This document shows positions 8,497 through 18,078 of a stretch of 64,000 nt of DNA, piece by piece. This DNA is from Candidatus Sodalis endolongispinus (GTDB lineage: Bacteria; Pseudomonadota; Gammaproteobacteria; Enterobacterales; Enterobacteriaceae): assembly GCF_018777395.1 (NCBI RefSeq), contig NZ_JAFJYC010000002.1, positions 558,001 through 622,000 on the forward strand. The letters are read 5' to 3'. The stretch's first letter is position 1, and each line of letters begins with the position of its first letter. The notes below the pieces were generated by a model, which was not told the DNA's origin, did not search any database, and saw only the letters and a program-made list of their open reading frames with translations. Both the position numbers and the translations under genes were made by a program.

Positions 8497-10431
8497 ATGT
8501 TTCAAGACAATCCGCTGCTTGCACAGCTAAAACAGCAACTGCATTCCCAGACACCGCGTGTCGAAGGCGTGGTTAAAGGCACAGAGAAAGGGTTCGGCTT
8601 CCTCGAGGTCGATGCCCAGAAAAGCTATTTCATTCCGCCGCCCTTCATGAAGAAAGTGATGCACGGCGATAGAATCTCCGCCGTGGTGCGTACCGAGAAA
8701 GAGCGGGAAATTTCCGAGCCGGAAGAACTCATCGATCCCTTTCTCACGCGATTTGTGGGGCGGGTACAGGCCAAAGACGATCGTCTTAGCGTTGTGCCGG
8801 ATCATCCGCTCATCAAAGAGGTTATCCCCACGCGGCCACAGCGCGGCATTAGCCAGGCGTTTCAAACCGGCGACTGGGCGGTCGCGGAAATGCGCCGCCA
8901 CCCGCTGAAAGGCGATCGCCAGTTTTATGCCGAAATTACCGCCCTGGTCACCACCGCCGACGATCATTTCGCGCCCTGGTGGGTGACACTCGCCCGCCAT
9001 AACCTTGAGCGCACCGCACCGGCCATGCCGGTAGGGGTCAGCCTGCAGGAAGACGGGCCGGCGCGCGAGGATCTTACCGCGCTCGATTTCATCACTATTG
9101 ATAGCGCCAGCACCGAAGATATGGACGACGCTATCCATCTGGCCCCAGCGCCGAACGATGCCTGGGTCATGACCGTCGCCATCGCGGATCCCACCGCCTG
9201 GGTTGCGGCAGGCAGCCCGCTGGATAATATTGCCCGCGAGCGCGCCTTTACCAATTACCTGCCCGGTTTCAATATTCCCATGCTGCCGCGGACGTTGTCT
9301 GATGACCTGTGTTCACTGCGCGCCCACGAGCGGCGTCCGGCGCTGGCGTGCCGCGTCACGGTGCTTTCAGACGGTGCCCTGGCCGACGATGCGCACTTTT
9401 TCACCGCTTGGGTCGAGTCCAAGGCCAAACTGGCCTACGACAATGTGTCTGATTGGTTGGAAAACATCGTCACATGGCAGCCGGAAACCGAGGCTATCGC
9501 CGTTCAGATTCGCCTGCTGCACAACGTTTGTCAGGCCCGCAGCGCCTGGCGACAAGATCACGCGCTGGTGTTCAGGGATCGCCCGGACTATCGCTTCGTA
9601 CTGGATGAGAAGGGCAATGTGGATGACATTGTCGTCGAGCCGCGTCGTATTGCCAACCGCATGATCGAGGAGGCGATGATCGCCGCCAATCTCTGCGCCG
9701 CCCGCGTGTTGCGCGACGGCCTGGGCTATGGCCTTTATAACGTGCACCACGGTTTCGATCCGCTACAGGTGGACCAGGCGGTCGCCATTTTGCGCAGTCA
9801 CCAAATCGATGTCGACCCCGCCTGTCTCCTGACGCTGGAGGGGTTTTACGCACTGCGCCGGCGGCTGAATGCCCTGCCCACCACTTATCTGGACAGCCGC
9901 ATTCGCCGTTTCCAGACTTTTGCCGAAGTCAGCACGGTGCCGGGCCCGCACTTCGGGCTGGGACTTGACGCCTATGCCACCTGGACCTCGCCAATTCGTA
10001 AGTATGGCGATATGATCAATCACCGCCTGCTTAAAGCCTTGATTGGCGTGGGCGGCGCAGAACGGCCGAATGAGGAAGTCACGCTGCGTCTCGCCGAGCG
10101 CCGCCGCCAGCACCGCATGGCGGAACGGGACGTGGGCGATTGGCTTTATGCCCGTTTCCTGCAGCCGACAGCCGGCAGCAACCGCCGCTTCGCGGCGGAA
10201 ATCATCGACATCTCCCGCGGCGGCATGCGGGTGCGTTTGTTGGATAACGGCGCGGTAGCGTTCATTCCCGCCCCCTTCATCCACAGCGTGCGCGACGAGC
10301 TGGTCTGTAGTCAGGACACCGGTACCGTGCAGGTGAAAGGCGAGGAACGCTACCGTCAGGGTGATACCCTTGATGTGACCATCGCCGAAGTACGGATGGA
10401 AAACCGCTCGGTCATCGCTCGCCCGGCGTAA
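8497..10431 (+). CDS. rnb: RNase II, 3'-5' exoribonuclease
   Basis: RNase II degrades unstructured RNA processively from the 3' end. The start at 8497 ([15 protein letters not shown]) matches E. coli and gives 644 residues, the same length. In order come two cold-shock-like RNA-binding domains ([15 protein letters not shown]), the catalytic RNB domain with the metal-binding acidic cluster in [11 protein letters not shown] and the [20 protein letters not shown] segment, and a C-terminal S1 domain ([20 protein letters not shown]). No lesion is present. In E. coli yciR and osmB follow; here a dead kdgT and an epimerase gene separate rnb from osmB. Confidence 0.97.
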   Translation: MFQDNPLLAQLKQQLHSQTPRVEGVVKGTEKGFGFLEVDAQKSYFIPPPFMKKVMHGDRISAVVRTEKEREISEPEELIDPFLTRFVGRVQAKDDRLSVVPDHPLIKEVIPTRPQRGISQAFQTGDWAVAEMRRHPLKGDRQFYAEITALVTTADDHFAPWWVTLARHNLERTAPAMPVGVSLQEDGPAREDLTALDFITIDSASTEDMDDAIHLAPAPNDAWVMTVAIADPTAWVAAGSPLDNIARERAFTNYLPGFNIPMLPRTLSDDLCSLRAHERRPALACRVTVLSDGALADDAHFFTAWVESKAKLAYDNVSDWLENIVTWQPETEAIAVQIRLLHNVCQARSAWRQDHALVFRDRPDYRFVLDEKGNVDDIVVEPRRIANRMIEEAMIAANLCAARVLRDGLGYGLYNVHHGFDPLQVDQAVAILRSHQIDVDPACLLTLEGFYALRRRLNALPTTYLDSRIRRFQTFAEVSTVPGPHFGLGLDAYATWTSPIRKYGDMINHRLLKALIGVGGAERPNEEVTLRLAERRRQHRMAERDVGDWLYARFLQPTAGSNRRFAAEIIDISRGGMRVRLLDNGAVAFIPAPFIHSVRDELVCSQDTGTVQVKGEERYRQGDTLDVTIAEVRMENRSVIARPA

Positions 10432-10562
10432 ATCTGTCTCGGCGGCGCTTAGGTGCCCGGCGCTTTCCTCCTCACCGCATCGCCTTTGGCGCTGCGGTTT
10501 TTTTTGCGCCTCATGCCTCTGCGCCGGGCTGCCGATCGCCGCCGTGCGCCCGCAGTGTCCGC

Positions 10563-11515
10563 TCAGGGGAGCAGGCGATCGGCGCTCGCTGATTCGCTGT
10601 CCACCGCCCGTTCACCCGCCGCTGACCCGCGGCCCATCCCCCTATCAGCACCCACCGCGGCCGGCTGCCCGCGTTTGACGCGGCGAGAATAGAGCGCGGT
10701 TAACACCGGTACCAGAATCGAGGTGACAATTACCGACGTGGCTACCAGCGCCGTCGCCGCCGGCGCCATCGGCGCAAACTGCGGCGCCATGCCGGCAATC
10801 ACCGCCGGTGTTGCTACCGCCGCGCCGGCGGAACTGGACGCGGCAATACCGGCGGTCCCGTCACCGCCGCCGATAAGGCGGTCGGCCAAAATCAGCGGGA
10901 TGCCGGTAATGATAATGACCATCAGGCCAAGCAGGATCCCCAATAACCCGGTTTGGGCAATGACCGCCAAATTAATGGTATTGCCAGCGCAAAGCCGATA
11001 ATAAAGGGCAATACCGCGCCGACGAACACCTGCGGCTCAAAGGAAGCGATGCCCGCCGTGCCGATAATCACCATGGTCATCAACGGCCCGGACTCCAGCG
11101 ACATCAAGACAAAGGCCCCGGCTTCTTCCTTGCTGCCGTACTGTTGCATAATGGAGGCATATAAACCGCCGTTGGTCATGTCCATCGATGCCACCAGCGC
11201 CAGCGTCGACAATCCGGCAAAAAAACCGACCTCTACGCCGTTGGCCGGCAAAACCCGTGAGGCAACCGCTATTTTCGTCACTACCAGCGTGCCAGACTTA
11301 CGCAGTACCGTACCGGTCGCGCTCAGCTTGATGGATGCGCCCATACAAAAAAACCAGATAGCCAGAATCGGTACCGGACCGGTAATTAGGCCATTGGTGA
11401 AAGAGCCAAAATAGCCGCCGGCGCCTGGCGAAAAGGTATGGCATAGGGCACCGAGAAATAGCGGAATGAGCATCATACCGCCCGGAATTTTATCGATAGC
11501 ACGTTTAATTTGCAT
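10563..11515 (-). pseudogene. kdgT: KdgT, 2-keto-3-deoxygluconate permease, with deletions and a frameshift
   Basis: The N-terminus ([20 protein letters not shown]) and C-terminal blocks ([36 protein letters not shown]) match KdgT, an inner-membrane proton symporter for a pectin-breakdown intermediate. Compared with E. coli KdgT as I remember it, about 7 residues are missing in frame at [11 protein letters not shown] (near 11260). A larger block of about 26 residues plus one base is missing near 10975, shifting the frame. The second deletion has FALGN-like sequence at both ends, suggesting slippage between short direct repeats. Loss of two membrane stretches means no functional transporter. 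No other kdg gene is nearby. Confidence 0.9.
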
Positions 11516-12093
11516 TCTGCCGCCACCTTATCGCAAACACCGCCCTCAGGCATTAGGGCCAGTCGCTGGCCGGATCCCCGGAGCACCGGGGAAATGTAGG
11601 CTTAAACTAGCCGCAAATAAGAGGGCAAACAGTGATCGGCCGCATAATTGAAATATTGTTTCTATTTTAAAAATACATCATTTTGATAAAACGCGAGGCG
11701 GCGGACCTCGAGGCATCCACAGCGCCGTCTGGCGACCCCGGCGGCGGCAGTAAGGCCGGGTGGTAACAAAGCAGCAGCGCCGTTTGGCGGTAAGGCCGGG
11801 TGGCAACAAAGCAGCAGCGCCATTTGGCTGCAAGGCAACATCACCGTGCGGCGGCAAGGCAGAAGACAGTCGCGCCGTGTGGCAGCAAGGCAGTCGCGCC
11901 AGGCAACATAGCCATGCTGCGGTAAGGTTACAAGGCTGCAAAGCAGTCACGCCGTTTGCCGGCAAGTCCTAGCGGCAGCGACGTTTAGCGGCAAGGCAAC
12001 ATGGCTGAATCGGGAAAATCCGGGGCGAGGCTCTCAGACTTGAGGGCCGCGAAATTGCTGGCCGGCGAGTGGCGTTTAGTCTGGCGGCGCAGG
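11516..12093. other. Gap with degenerate repeats, no gene recognised
   Basis: The first 180 bp, next to the kdgT start, are AT-richer and may hold its old promoter. The rest is GC-rich repetitive sequence described separately. Open frames exist on both strands but consist of repeated short motifs, and I see no homology or convincing ribosome-binding site. Confidence 0.6.
11740..11995. repeat. Degenerate tandem repeat region, 40-bp unit in its best part
   Basis: Two adjacent 40-bp units start at 11751 and 11791 with the shared run TAAGGCCGGGTGG and then AACAAAGCAGCAGCGCC. To the right, shortened relatives built around GGCAAGGCA, AGTCGCGCC and CATGCTGCGG recur irregularly to about 11995. The region lies between dead kdgT and the epimerase gene. 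Confidence 0.7.
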
Positions 12094-12789
12094 TTACTGA
12101 CCGTAATAGGCCTCTTTGCCGTGCTTGCGCATATAGTGTTTCACCAACAGGCTGCGCTGTATGGCCGGTAGCTCTGGACTGAGCTGGCGGGAAAAGATCC
12201 CCATGTACGCAATTTCTTCCAGCACCACGGCATTGTGCACCGCATTTGCCGCGTCGCTGCCCCAAGCAAAAGGCCCATGGGCGTTCACCAGCACCGCCGG
12301 CAAAGTTGACGGACTGAGCTCCCGGTGCCGGAAGGTCTCCACAATCACCTGTCCGGTTTCCCATTCATAACGACCATTGATCTCGTCATCGGTCATCAGC
12401 CGGGTACAGGGGATCGCGCCATAGAAATAGTCGGCGTGCGTCGTCCCCCAGGCGGGAATATCCCGCCCCGCCTGCGCCCAGATGGTGGCATGACGGTAAT
12501 GGGTATGCACAATGCCGCCCAACGCCTCGAACGCCAAATAAAGCGCCCGGTGAGTATCGCTGTCGGATGAGGGTTTGCACCGCCCCTCCACCCGCCGGCC
12601 GCTGGCCAGTTCCACGACAACCATGTCGTCAAGAGTCATGGCGCTGTAATCGACACCGGACGGTTTAATGACCATCAGTCCGGTTTTGCGATCGACCGCG
12701 CTGACATTACCCCAGGTAAAGGTAACCAGCTGGTGCTGCGGCAGCGCCAGATTCGCCTCCAACACCTCTTGTTTCAGACTGTTTAGCAT
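12094..12789 (-). CDS. araD: L-ribulose-5-phosphate 4-epimerase (AraD/SgbE family)
   Basis: The enzyme converts L-ribulose 5-phosphate to D-xylulose 5-phosphate and is a Zn-dependent class II aldolase-fold protein. Its 231 residues equal the E. coli length. Metal and catalytic motifs are visible: [10 protein letters not shown] (the Asp), [11 protein letters not shown] (two zinc His), [10 protein letters not shown] (third His) and the AYYGQ C-terminus. The start has a good AAGGAG site. Sequence features are mixed between E. coli AraD and SgbE, so the symbol is tentative. No araBA or sgb gene is adjacent, so the gene is an orphan. HTHY replaces the more usual HTHS. No lesion is seen. Confidence 0.85.
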   Translation of the reverse strand: MLNSLKQEVLEANLALPQHQLVTFTWGNVSAVDRKTGLMVIKPSGVDYSAMTLDDMVVVELASGRRVEGRCKPSSDSDTHRALYLAFEALGGIVHTHYRHATIWAQAGRDIPAWGTTHADYFYGAIPCTRLMTDDEINGRYEWETGQVIVETFRHRELSPSTLPAVLVNAHGPFAWGSDAANAVHNAVVLEEIAYMGIFSRQLSPELPAIQRSLLVKHYMRKHGKEAYYGQ

Positions 12790-13071
12790 GGCGTTCTCCT
12801 TATCCCAAGATAAGGCTATTGTCCGGTCCGGCGTGCGGGTCCGCTATGGGTAAACCGGCTGAAGATCGGGCGTGGTTCTGCTATCGGAACGCTGGGAAAC
12901 GTATCAGCCAGGGTTTAGGGGGGGAAATTTCGGATTATTTAACCTGAGAAAAAGTCGTAACATATTGATTTATAATAAATCCTCAATAAGCACCAAACAA
13001 GCTAAATGTTGCGAATAAGTCTATAATTATTTCAAGGTAATTCAACATAACAGCTGGATATGGAGAACGTG

Positions 13072-13229
13072 ATGATGAGCTCAACCTCTAAACGCATGGC
13101 CGCCGCGGCGCTGGCGGTCACCCTGGCTTTATCGCTGAGCGCGTGCTCGAATTGGTCGAAACGCGATCGTAAAACCGCCATCGGCGCCGCGCCGCCGTCG
13201 GCGGGATCATTGGCCATCAAGTGGATTAG
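13072..13229 (+). pseudogene. osmB: OsmB osmotically inducible lipoprotein, internal deletion
   Basis: After a GGAG site, the frame starting at ATG 13072 or 13075 encodes a lipoprotein signal with lipobox LSAC and then NWSKRDRKTAIGA, matching OsmB. The Gly-rich middle (about 24 residues in E. coli) is then missing. The normal C-terminal tail AAVGGIIGHQVD plus stop is readable in another frame, ending at 13229. The deletion therefore both shortened the gene and shifted its frame. The frame actually translated runs on to 13311 with unrelated sequence. The intact signal peptide and both ends of the mature protein make the identification secure. Confidence 0.85.
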
Positions 13230-13307
13230 GGCCCGTTTTCCGCTAACTCTTACGCCGCTACACCGCGCTCAGCCGCGGCTAGCGGCGGATAAGGCGGGCG
13301 CGCCCGT

Positions 13308-13634
13308 TTAGCCGCCCGCCAGCTTTACCTTCAGACCCCGCGCTTCCAAAAGTTGTTTTAGAAGCTCGCGTTTATCGCCCTGAATCTCAATTACCCCATC
13401 CTTCACTGCCCCACCGGTACCGCATTTCTTTTTCAGCTCGCTGGCAAGGGTTTGCAGCGCCGTGTCATCCCAATCGAGGCCGGTAATCAGGCACACGCCT
13501 TTACCTTTTCTGCCGCTGGTTTGCCGCTGCAGGCGCACAATACCGTCCCCTGACGCGCGCGGCGCGGGCGTCTCCTCTTGCGCTTTGATGCGCTCGCCGT
13601 CGGTGGAATACACCAGCCGGTTTGTATCAGACAT
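13308..13634 (-). CDS. yciH: YciH, SUI1/eIF1-domain translation factor homologue
   Basis: The product is a 108-residue protein with an N-terminal tail ([12 protein letters not shown]) and a SUI1/eIF1-like domain ([14 protein letters not shown], then [20 protein letters not shown]). This is the normal length for YciH, which in E. coli affects initiation fidelity in vitro and stress translation. Its start overlaps the end of pyrF by 8 bp, so the two are co-transcribed and probably translationally coupled. No lesion is present. Confidence 0.95.
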   Translation of the reverse strand: MSDTNRLVYSTDGERIKAQEETPAPRASGDGIVRLQRQTSGRKGKGVCLITGLDWDDTALQTLASELKKKCGTGGAVKDGVIEIQGDKRELLKQLLEARGLKVKLAGG

Positions 13635-14385
13635 GGGCTTCTCCGGCTTGTAGTTCCTGCAAAATCGCCGCCAGCGCAGCAGCGGGATCGGCTGCCTGGG
13701 TAATAGGTCGTCCGATCACCATATAATCCACGCCCGCCTGCTGCGCCTGCAGCGGCGTCATCACCCGGCGCTGATCCCCCGCTTCGCTACCGGCGGGGCG
13801 TATGCCCGGTGTCACCAGCGCGAAATCCGCGCCGCAGTCGCTTTTCAGCCGCGCCGCTTCCCAGGCGGAACACACCACGCCGTCCAGGACGCAAGCTTTT
13901 GCAAGTAAGGCCAGGCGCACGGCGTGGTCCGAGGCGCTGCCGGCAATGCCTATCCCCCGCAGATCATCATCATTCATGCTGGTAAGCACCGTGACGGCGA
14001 TAAGCACGGGCGCGTCGGCCCCAAACGGCACCAGCGCCTCCCGCGACGCCGCCATCATGCGTTCACCGCCGCTGGCGTGCACATTGACCATCCATACCCC
14101 CAATTCCGCCGCCGCGCTAACCGCTTTGGCCACCGTGTTGGGGATATCGTGAAATTTCAGGTCAAGAAAAACCTCGAAACCGCGCTGCTGTAGGTCGCGC
14201 ACCAACGTCGGTCCCGCTTGGGTGAACATTTCTTTGCCGATTTTCATCCGGCACTGGGACGGCGCCACCTGGTCGGCAAACGCCAACGTCTGACGGGCAT
14301 CGGCATAATCCAATGCCATTATCACCGGCGAGCCCGTCAGTTGCGTGGTTAAAGGGGAAGAGGAAGATACAATCGTGCGCGTCAT
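13627..14385 (-). CDS. pyrF: PyrF, orotidine-5'-phosphate decarboxylase
   Basis: PyrF performs the last step of UMP synthesis, decarboxylating OMP. I chose the ATG at 14385 ([10 protein letters not shown]), which aligns with the E. coli start; upstream in-frame sequence does not look coding. The protein has 252 residues. The catalytic Lys-Asp network is in [12 protein letters not shown], and the phosphate-binding loop appears as [20 protein letters not shown] followed by VIGRPIT. The order lapA-lapB-pyrF-yciH is the usual enterobacterial one. The gene is intact. Confidence 0.96.
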   Translation of the reverse strand: MTRTIVSSSSPLTTQLTGSPVIMALDYADARQTLAFADQVAPSQCRMKIGKEMFTQAGPTLVRDLQQRGFEVFLDLKFHDIPNTVAKAVSAAAELGVWMVNVHASGGERMMAASREALVPFGADAPVLIAVTVLTSMNDDDLRGIGIAGSASDHAVRLALLAKACVLDGVVCSAWEAARLKSDCGADFALVTPGIRPAGSEAGDQRRVMTPLQAQQAGVDYMVIGRPITQAADPAAALAAILQELQAGEAHV

Positions 14386-14563
14386 GAAACATCTCTGGTT
14401 GGCGGCCCGCCAGCGCAGTCCCGTTAGCATCGAGCTATTTTACCCGCCGACGGCGCAAAATCCCAGCCAGGACGGCGCCAGGTTGGCCGTCGGATGTCAG
14501 TAGCGCCATACTGCGGCGGCGGTGCGTAACCTATCTTTCCGGGCTGATATTGGCTGAAAGCGG

Positions 14564-15733
14564 TTACTGGCCATCCAGACCGCGTATGGTCTTAACCGAG
14601 GCCCAGGATTTACACGACGGGCAATGCCAATACAGGCTATGAGAGGTGAAACCGCATTTCTGGCAGCGGTAGCGGGGTTTGGTATGGATCTGTTCGCCGA
14701 CCATATCGCGCAGCGTCTGCAGACTTTCCTTGGCGCGACCGTCTTCCGCCTCACTGAGGTGAAAATTCATCAGCCGGTGAAACATGCGCATGGTCGGATG
14801 CTGACGCAATTGCTGATTGATATATCCCTGCGCTACCTCCGGCCCCTGTTCACGCTCAATAATATCGGTCAACAGCAGTTCCGCCGCCGAGCCGCTGTCT
14901 TCTTCCACACAGCGTTTAAGAAATTCCGCCCATTGAGCGGGTTGATCCAACACCTGATAACATTCCTGCAGCATAGGCAGCGTTTCGCTGACCATTTCGC
15001 GATCCTGATCCAACACCCGCGTCAGTTCGCCGACCGCGCCGGCATAATCTTGCTGGGCCATGAATATTCTGGCGCGCATGATGGACACCCGCGCGCTGTT
15101 TTTGTCTTCTGCCGCCCCTTTTTTCAGCAGCGCGACGGCGCGATCCAAATCGTCACTGCCCATCGCCTGTAGCGCCAGCTCGCAGTAAAAATGGGCAATT
15201 TCCACCCGGCGCTGCTCTTCGCCGAGTTTGACCAGTTTTTCGGCGACGTCTATCGCCTTCGACCATTCGCTGGTCGCCTGATGGATCTGCAGCAGCAGAC
15301 TCAACGCGCCCACCCGGAAGTCGTCTTCGTTCACTAACTGGCTAAACATATCTTCAGCGCGATCGTAAAACCCGGCCGCCATATAATCCCGGCCCAGTTG
15401 CTGAATGGCTAACAACCGCTGCTCAAAGGTTAACGACGTGCTCTCCATTAACGCCTGGTGGATGCGGATAGCGCGGTCGACTTCGCCGCGGGAACGAAAC
15501 AAATTGCCCAGCGTCAGATGCGCCTCAAAGGCGTTGCTGTCCTCCTTCAACATATCGAGGAACAGGTCCACCGCCTTATCTTGCTGGTTGGACAGCAGAA
15601 AATTCACCCCGGCGACGTACTCCCGGGAAAGACGGTTAGCTTCCTGCTGTTTCTCCTGCTGCGCACTCCTGCGCCCCATATACCAGCCATAGGCGCCGGC
15701 CACGGGCAGCAACAGAAACAGCAGTTCTAACAT
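14564..15733 (-). CDS. lapB: LapB (YciM), lipopolysaccharide assembly protein B
   Basis: LapB tunes LPS synthesis by delivering LpxC to FtsH. An N-terminal membrane anchor (MLELLFLLLPVAGAYGWYMG) is followed by cytoplasmic TPR repeats and a C-terminal rubredoxin-like knuckle with Cys357, Cys360, Cys371 and Cys374 (CQKC and CPSC). The length, 389 residues, equals E. coli. It follows lapA at a 6-bp distance on the minus strand and precedes pyrF. The gene is intact, consistent with its near-essential role in enterobacteria. Confidence 0.97.
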   Translation of the reverse strand: MLELLFLLLPVAGAYGWYMGRRSAQQEKQQEANRLSREYVAGVNFLLSNQQDKAVDLFLDMLKEDSNAFEAHLTLGNLFRSRGEVDRAIRIHQALMESTSLTFEQRLLAIQQLGRDYMAAGFYDRAEDMFSQLVNEDDFRVGALSLLLQIHQATSEWSKAIDVAEKLVKLGEEQRRVEIAHFYCELALQAMGSDDLDRAVALLKKGAAEDKNSARVSIMRARIFMAQQDYAGAVGELTRVLDQDREMVSETLPMLQECYQVLDQPAQWAEFLKRCVEEDSGSAAELLLTDIIEREQGPEVAQGYINQQLRQHPTMRMFHRLMNFHLSEAEDGRAKESLQTLRDMVGEQIHTKPRYRCQKCGFTSHSLYWHCPSCKSWASVKTIRGLDGQ

Positions 15734-15739
15734 AATGCG

Positions 15740-16057
15740 TTATTCCTTAGGCGTAACGGCAGGCGCGCCGGCGGGCGCGGTGGTCACCGTTTCCAGCGGC
15801 GCAAGCTGCTGTTCTAAGCGTTTCACCTTGCGTTCGGACCGCATCAGCGCGACGCGCGTGCGCAACCAGAACAGGCCGCAGATGAACCAGCCGATGACAA
15901 ATCCGGCGGCGAACAGTGAGGTGAGTAAGGTCGACACACGAAATTGACTCTGCGCCAGAAGGTAGTTAAACGTCACCACCTGATCGTTATGCGCGCCAAA
16001 GGTAACGGAGATGATAAAAATCACCAGCACCAGCAACATTATCAGAACATATTTCAC
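15740..16057 (-). CDS. lapA: LapA (YciS), lipopolysaccharide assembly protein A
   Basis: This 105-residue inner-membrane protein has two hydrophobic helices: one at the N-terminus, and one around residues 43-65 (LLTSLFAAGFVIGWFICGLF). A basic coiled segment (RSERKVKRLEQQL) comes next, and the Pro/Ala-rich tail is slightly longer than in E. coli. It is the upstream partner of lapB, with 6 bp between them, and participates in LapB-linked LPS control. No lesion is seen. Confidence 0.94.
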   Translation of the reverse strand: MKYVLIMLLVLVIFIISVTFGAHNDQVVTFNYLLAQSQFRVSTLLTSLFAAGFVIGWFICGLFWLRTRVALMRSERKVKRLEQQLAPLETVTTAPAGAPAVTPKE

Positions 16058-16313
16058 ATGATTTCCTGCAAGACGTGTTAGTCGTACGTTCAGACGCTTA
16101 GCTCATCTGACACGGTTAAATTACCATTTCCCCGGTTATGAAGGAAATTTTCCCCTGCGATAGGGGGCATCACCTGCCGGCGGCCAGTTTCACCGCGGCG
16201 GCAATATCTGCGCAGGTTGAATAATTACTATAGGGCCGCCACAAGGAAAACCCAACCGCCGGCGGTGCTTTTCTCTTTGCCGGCCAGGCGCAAAGAACGG
16301 TTGGCCGGCCCCC

Positions 16314-17068
16314 TCACCCGCGCGAACGAATATCCGACGCTTCTTCCGGCGTTGGCGTCAGCGCGCCTATCCAGCGCTGCACCAGCCAACAGCCAAGGGT
16401 AATCACCAGCCAGCTGACGGCGACGCCCATGACCACATCGCGCGGCCAGTGCATGCCGAGCGCCATGCGGCTGACCATCACGCCGCTGGCCCATATCAAC
16501 AGCACCACGGTGGAGACCCTGTGCCGACGCGGCCAGAGCAATCCCACGGCCAACAATGCCCAGCTGGCGGCGAAGATCGTATGACCGGAGGGAAACGAAA
16601 AACCGGTTTCAGCCCGCCAATGCTTCTGCAGCCAGGGCGGGATCACATGCTGCTGTTTCAGTTCCCGCGCTAGCGCCGCACTGCGCGCTTTGCGCGGCAT
16701 GGCGTAAAACGCCCGATCGTCGATGGCATAATGCTTATCCAGCCAGACCACAAAGGGCCTGGGCTCCTGCACCCGCTCTTTGATGAACGATTTCATGCCT
16801 TGGCCGATAAGTAACGTCGCGGTCAATATCGCCGCCAGCCCCAGGGCCGGTTTCAGACGATAACGCAACACCAGAGAAACCAGCTTATCAGCAGCGCGCT
16901 AGTCATGGTGCCCCAGGGCGAGGTCACGGTTTGCGTCAGCCAGTACCACCCTTTTAGCCAGCGGTAATCATTTTCCGGCTGCCACTGCCAGCCGCTGGCC
17001 CACAGCACCAGCGGTAACACCATCAGTAGCAGCGCCCCCATACCGGTGCGTTTAGCAATTTCAACCAT
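16314..17068 (-). pseudogene. pgpB: PgpB, phosphatidylglycerophosphatase B / PAP2 phosphatase, one frameshift
   Basis: The first 67 residues (MVEIAKRTGMGALLL to SWFLWC) and the rest (LRYRLKP to the end) match PgpB but sit in different frames. One base is missing near 16868, where TGGTGTTGCGT is expected to carry an extra T. All PAP2 motifs lie in the downstream frame: KERVQEPRP, FSFPSGHTIFA and SRMALGMHWPRD. In E. coli the enzyme dephosphorylates PGP, undecaprenyl pyrophosphate and related lipids. The remainder is undamaged, so this is either a very young lesion or a sequence error. Redundant enzymes (PgpA, PgpC, UppP) could cover its loss. Confidence 0.85.
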
Positions 17069-17329
17069 TGATTTTCCTTTTTTACGGATTGCCGTCAGGG
17101 TGCGCGACGGCCGCAGACAAGCTTAACAGAAAGTGCCATAAACAATGGCTAACGGCGTGTTGGTTGCGCATTTTGTCGCCAGTTTACCGCAACAAATCCC
17201 GTCATAGGGTAAATTTATGGCAAAATAGAACCCAGATGATTCCGATCGACGCGCCTTCTTGCGCTGGTGCTGGTCAAACGGCACCGCAGGCAGTAGGATG
17301 CGCGTCATTCTTAGGTTTTGGAGAGCAAT

Positions 17330-17929
17330 ATGCAGCTTAAACGTGTGGCAGAAGCCAAACTGCCGACACCCTGGGGTGATTTCCTGATGGTGGGCTTCGA
17401 GGAAATCGCCACCGGGCACGATCATCTGGCGTTGGTCTATGGCGATATAACCGGCCCGGCGCCGGTGCTGGCACGTGTCCATTCCGAATGCCTCACCGGC
17501 GATGCTCTGTTCAGCCTGCGCTGCGATTGCGGCTTCCAACTGGAGGCGGCGCTGAGTCATATCGCCGAAGAGGGGCGCGGCATATTGCTCTACCACCGCC
17601 AGGAAGGCCGTAATATCGGTCTGTTGAACAAAATTCGCGCCTATGCTCTGCAAGACAAAGGCGCCGATACGGTCGAGGCCAATCATCAGCTCGGCTTTGC
17701 CGCCGACGAGCGGGATTTCACCCTCTGCGCCGACATGTTTAAATTGTTGGGCGTCGAAACAATACGTTTGTTGACCAATAATCCCAAAAAGGTCGATATA
17801 TTGACCGAGGCGGGCATCAATATCAGCGAACGGGTGCCACTTATTGTTGGCCGCAACCCGAAGAACGCCCGCTACCTGGATACCAAGGCCGCCAAAATGG
17901 GGCACTTGCTTAACGGTCCCGCCGAATAA
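17330..17929 (+). CDS. ribA: RibA, GTP cyclohydrolase II
   Basis: RibA opens GTP to the first pyrimidine intermediate of riboflavin synthesis. The start at 17330 follows GGAG and gives [17 protein letters not shown] as in E. coli; an earlier in-frame ATG at 17318 is unlikely. The 199 residues carry the zinc-binding cysteines in [18 protein letters not shown], the catalytic stretch [15 protein letters not shown], and the substrate loop [15 protein letters not shown]. It stands alone on the plus strand between pgpB and acnA. The gene is intact; B-vitamin supply is commonly retained in insect symbionts. Confidence 0.97.
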   Translation: MQLKRVAEAKLPTPWGDFLMVGFEEIATGHDHLALVYGDITGPAPVLARVHSECLTGDALFSLRCDCGFQLEAALSHIAEEGRGILLYHRQEGRNIGLLNKIRAYALQDKGADTVEANHQLGFAADERDFTLCADMFKLLGVETIRLLTNNPKKVDILTEAGINISERVPLIVGRNPKNARYLDTKAAKMGHLLNGPAE

Positions 17930-18078
17930 ACGCCGGTGCGGGTTATCCCGCCCCCGCGCGGCCATGTTGCAGGTGGCGTGGGCCACGTGCCCCCGCGCCT
18001 TCCGGTAATGGGTCGTCTTCCCTCCCGGCACCGCCAGCCTCCGGCGCAGGCTGGCAAGGAAGCTCACTGCAGCTAACC

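Noticed and set aside
11678..11965. 95-codon minus-strand frame in the 40-bp repeat region
   Set aside because: It is an in-frame translation of the repeats (recurrent LPP and CC motifs) with no start signal.
17123..18067. 314-codon minus-strand frame across ribA
   Set aside because: It is antisense to an intact, highly conserved ribA and has no recognisable domain.
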